Origin: Salinicoccus albus DSM 19776
GTDB taxonomy: Bacteria; Bacillota; Bacilli; Staphylococcales; Salinicoccaceae
NCBI RefSeq assembly: GCF_000385175.1
Contig: NZ_ARQJ01000029.1
Coordinates: 62,001-126,000, forward strand
Reading direction: 5' to 3'
Length of the DNA: 64,000 nucleotides
The notes below the pieces were generated by a model. It saw only the letters and a list, made by a program, of their open reading frames with translations, was not told the origin of the DNA and did no database searches. The translations under genes and the position numbers were made by a program. This document shows positions 63,349 through 64,000 of the stretch, in pieces. Within the stretch, counting starts at the first letter, position 1, and every line of letters begins with the position of its first letter.

Positions 63349-63829
63349 CATCAAACGCGGCATTTTATCCGCCATACTTATACTGGTTGTACCGGTATTT
63401 ACAGCCTGCAGTTTCGGAGCAGAAAACGAGGAAGAAACCGGCATCAGCTATGAAATCATCGGCAAAACTGAATCCGGAGACACGGGCACATTTACAAATG
63501 GCATCAATCATATCACCGACCAGGAAATGCTGCAGACAGCCGTTCAGGAGAGCGGCGCTGATGTAGATATCGATTCAGTGAATTTTGATGAATCCCATGT
63601 TTTCCAGATCTCAGTTACAGAAAACGGCTGCGGCTATCTGCTGGAAAATGTAGAAAATGACGGGGGTCTCCTCAAATTCATGTTCGAGCTCACGCCCGTC
63701 GTCGAAGAAGGCGAAGATCCACAGGACGTGGCCTGTTCAGAGATCGCCATCCCGAGCACATTCTTCGTGCAGACAGAGGCAGTCGACTTCGAATCGCTCG
63801 AAATCTATGCTTCAGGAGAAAAATTGTAA
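63341..63829 (+). CDS. Predicted lipoprotein, unknown function
   Basis: 162 aa with a type II signal peptide: a cationic start (MTNIKR), a hydrophobic run and a lipobox-like FTAC with cysteine at about residue 23. The mature part is acidic, with two further cysteines (NGCGYLL and VACSEI) that could form a disulfide. No known domain was recognised. Translational overlap with fetB suggests a link with the metal exporter, for instance as an accessory binding protein; this is inference. Confidence 0.75.
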   Translation: MTNIKRGILSAILILVVPVFTACSFGAENEEETGISYEIIGKTESGDTGTFTNGINHITDQEMLQTAVQESGADVDIDSVNFDESHVFQISVTENGCGYLLENVENDGGLLKFMFELTPVVEEGEDPQDVACSEIAIPSTFFVQTEAVDFESLEIYASGEKL

Positions 63830-63830
63830 T

Positions 63831-63929
63831 GCTGATGTGGTGTCCTGGTGCATGCACCAGTCCGGTGCCGAAGATTGGCCCGAGGGGGGACGCGGCGTCC
63901 AGCAACAACCATTGACGGACATTGTTTAA
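63831..63929 (+). pseudogene. Possible C-terminal gene remnant
   Basis: An open frame without start codon reads ADVVSWCMHQ, then SGAEDWPEGGRGVQQQ and PLTDIV before a TAA. Codon third positions are GC-rich and look coding, but no start or ribosome site exists in frame after the lipoprotein stop. It could be the 3' scrap of a deleted gene. Alternatively the same bases fold (CTGGTGCATGCACCAG, GGACGCGGCGTCC) as a structured leader of the next gene. Confidence 0.35.
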
Positions 63930-63975
63930 TAGATTTCTATACTGTTTTTATGACATTTCAAGGAGCCGTGATCTG

Positions 63976-64000
63976 ATGCTGAAAACCATTCAAAAGATAT
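63976..64000 (+). CDS. Start of an unidentified gene (cut by window edge)
   Basis: An ATG at 63976 preceded by AAGGAG ten bases upstream begins MLKTIQKI and runs off the window. Too short to identify. Confidence 0.5.

Noticed and set aside
63840-63920. SAM-I (S-box) riboswitch
   Set aside because: Only short GGCCC and GCAAC similarities exist; the conserved kink-turn and closing helix of the S-box are not seen.

Overview
The window reads as a chromosomal segment from a member of the Staphylococcaceae. Base composition looks mid-range rather than strongly AT-rich, judged by eye and not computed. Many blocks match staphylococcal gene order: sufT next to clpB, lepB-addB-addA with pgi, rocD next to glutamate dehydrogenase, the mnhA1-G1 operon, and ndh-yuiB-pepA with the nfu/yutJ/yuzB/hesB cluster. 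Several genes point to a halotolerant relative such as Salinicoccus or Jeotgalicoccus rather than Staphylococcus itself. These are an Ehu-type compatible-solute ABC transporter, two full Mrp antiporter operons and an NhaC-family transporter. The genus is an inference. I saw no rRNA, tRNA, CRISPR array, insertion sequence or prophage.

Layout. Bases 1-1350 hold the end of an ectoine-type ABC transporter operon (ehuD, ehuA). Bases 1363-8542 hold clpB with a CtsR-type operator, uppP, sufT, and a HAD phosphatase / DegV / CoA-disulfide reductase operon. Bases 8696-22315 are a long minus-strand block: a membrane-anchored amylase-like protein lacking catalytic residues, a YisL protein, a fumarylacetoacetate hydrolase-family enzyme, a multi-pass membrane protein, the AddAB helicase-nuclease, signal peptidase I, a TVP38 membrane protein and pgi. 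Bases 22390-27400 hold trpDCFBA behind two tandem tryptophan T-box leaders; trpE and trpG are not at this locus. Bases 27444-31409 hold two tandem glutamate dehydrogenase genes and rocD, with CcpA-type sites. Bases 31724-33231 hold an S1-domain RNA-binding protein, a tiny membrane protein and a cyclophilin.

Bases 33431-45097 contain two complete seven-gene Mrp/Mnh cation-proton antiporter operons transcribed toward each other onto one shared terminator. Bases 45396-52144 carry a thioesterase-like protein, leucyl aminopeptidase, NDH-2, Fe-S assembly factors (HesB/SufA type and Nfu), small thioredoxin-like YuzB and YuzD, YutJ, and a BirA-controlled biotin transporter bioY. Bases 52352-55205 hold a hydroxyacid dehydrogenase, a NagD-type phosphatase, a HepT-like DUF86 protein and YutD, preceded by a scrap of the lipA 3' end. 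Bases 55336-64000 hold a lysine-riboswitch-controlled NhaC-family transporter, an OFA-type MFS transporter, the yunD-yunE-yunF trio, a FetAB-type iron exporter with a lipoprotein, and the start of one further gene.

Most of the window is conserved core genome. The most informative departures are regulatory or are deletion scars: the double tryptophan T-box on a trpEG-less operon, the lipA remnant, the lysine riboswitch on an NhaC-family gene, the paired Mrp operons (one with a long promoter/hairpin leader), and the pseudoenzyme-like amylase. I did not find a clearly new multi-gene defence or metabolic system.
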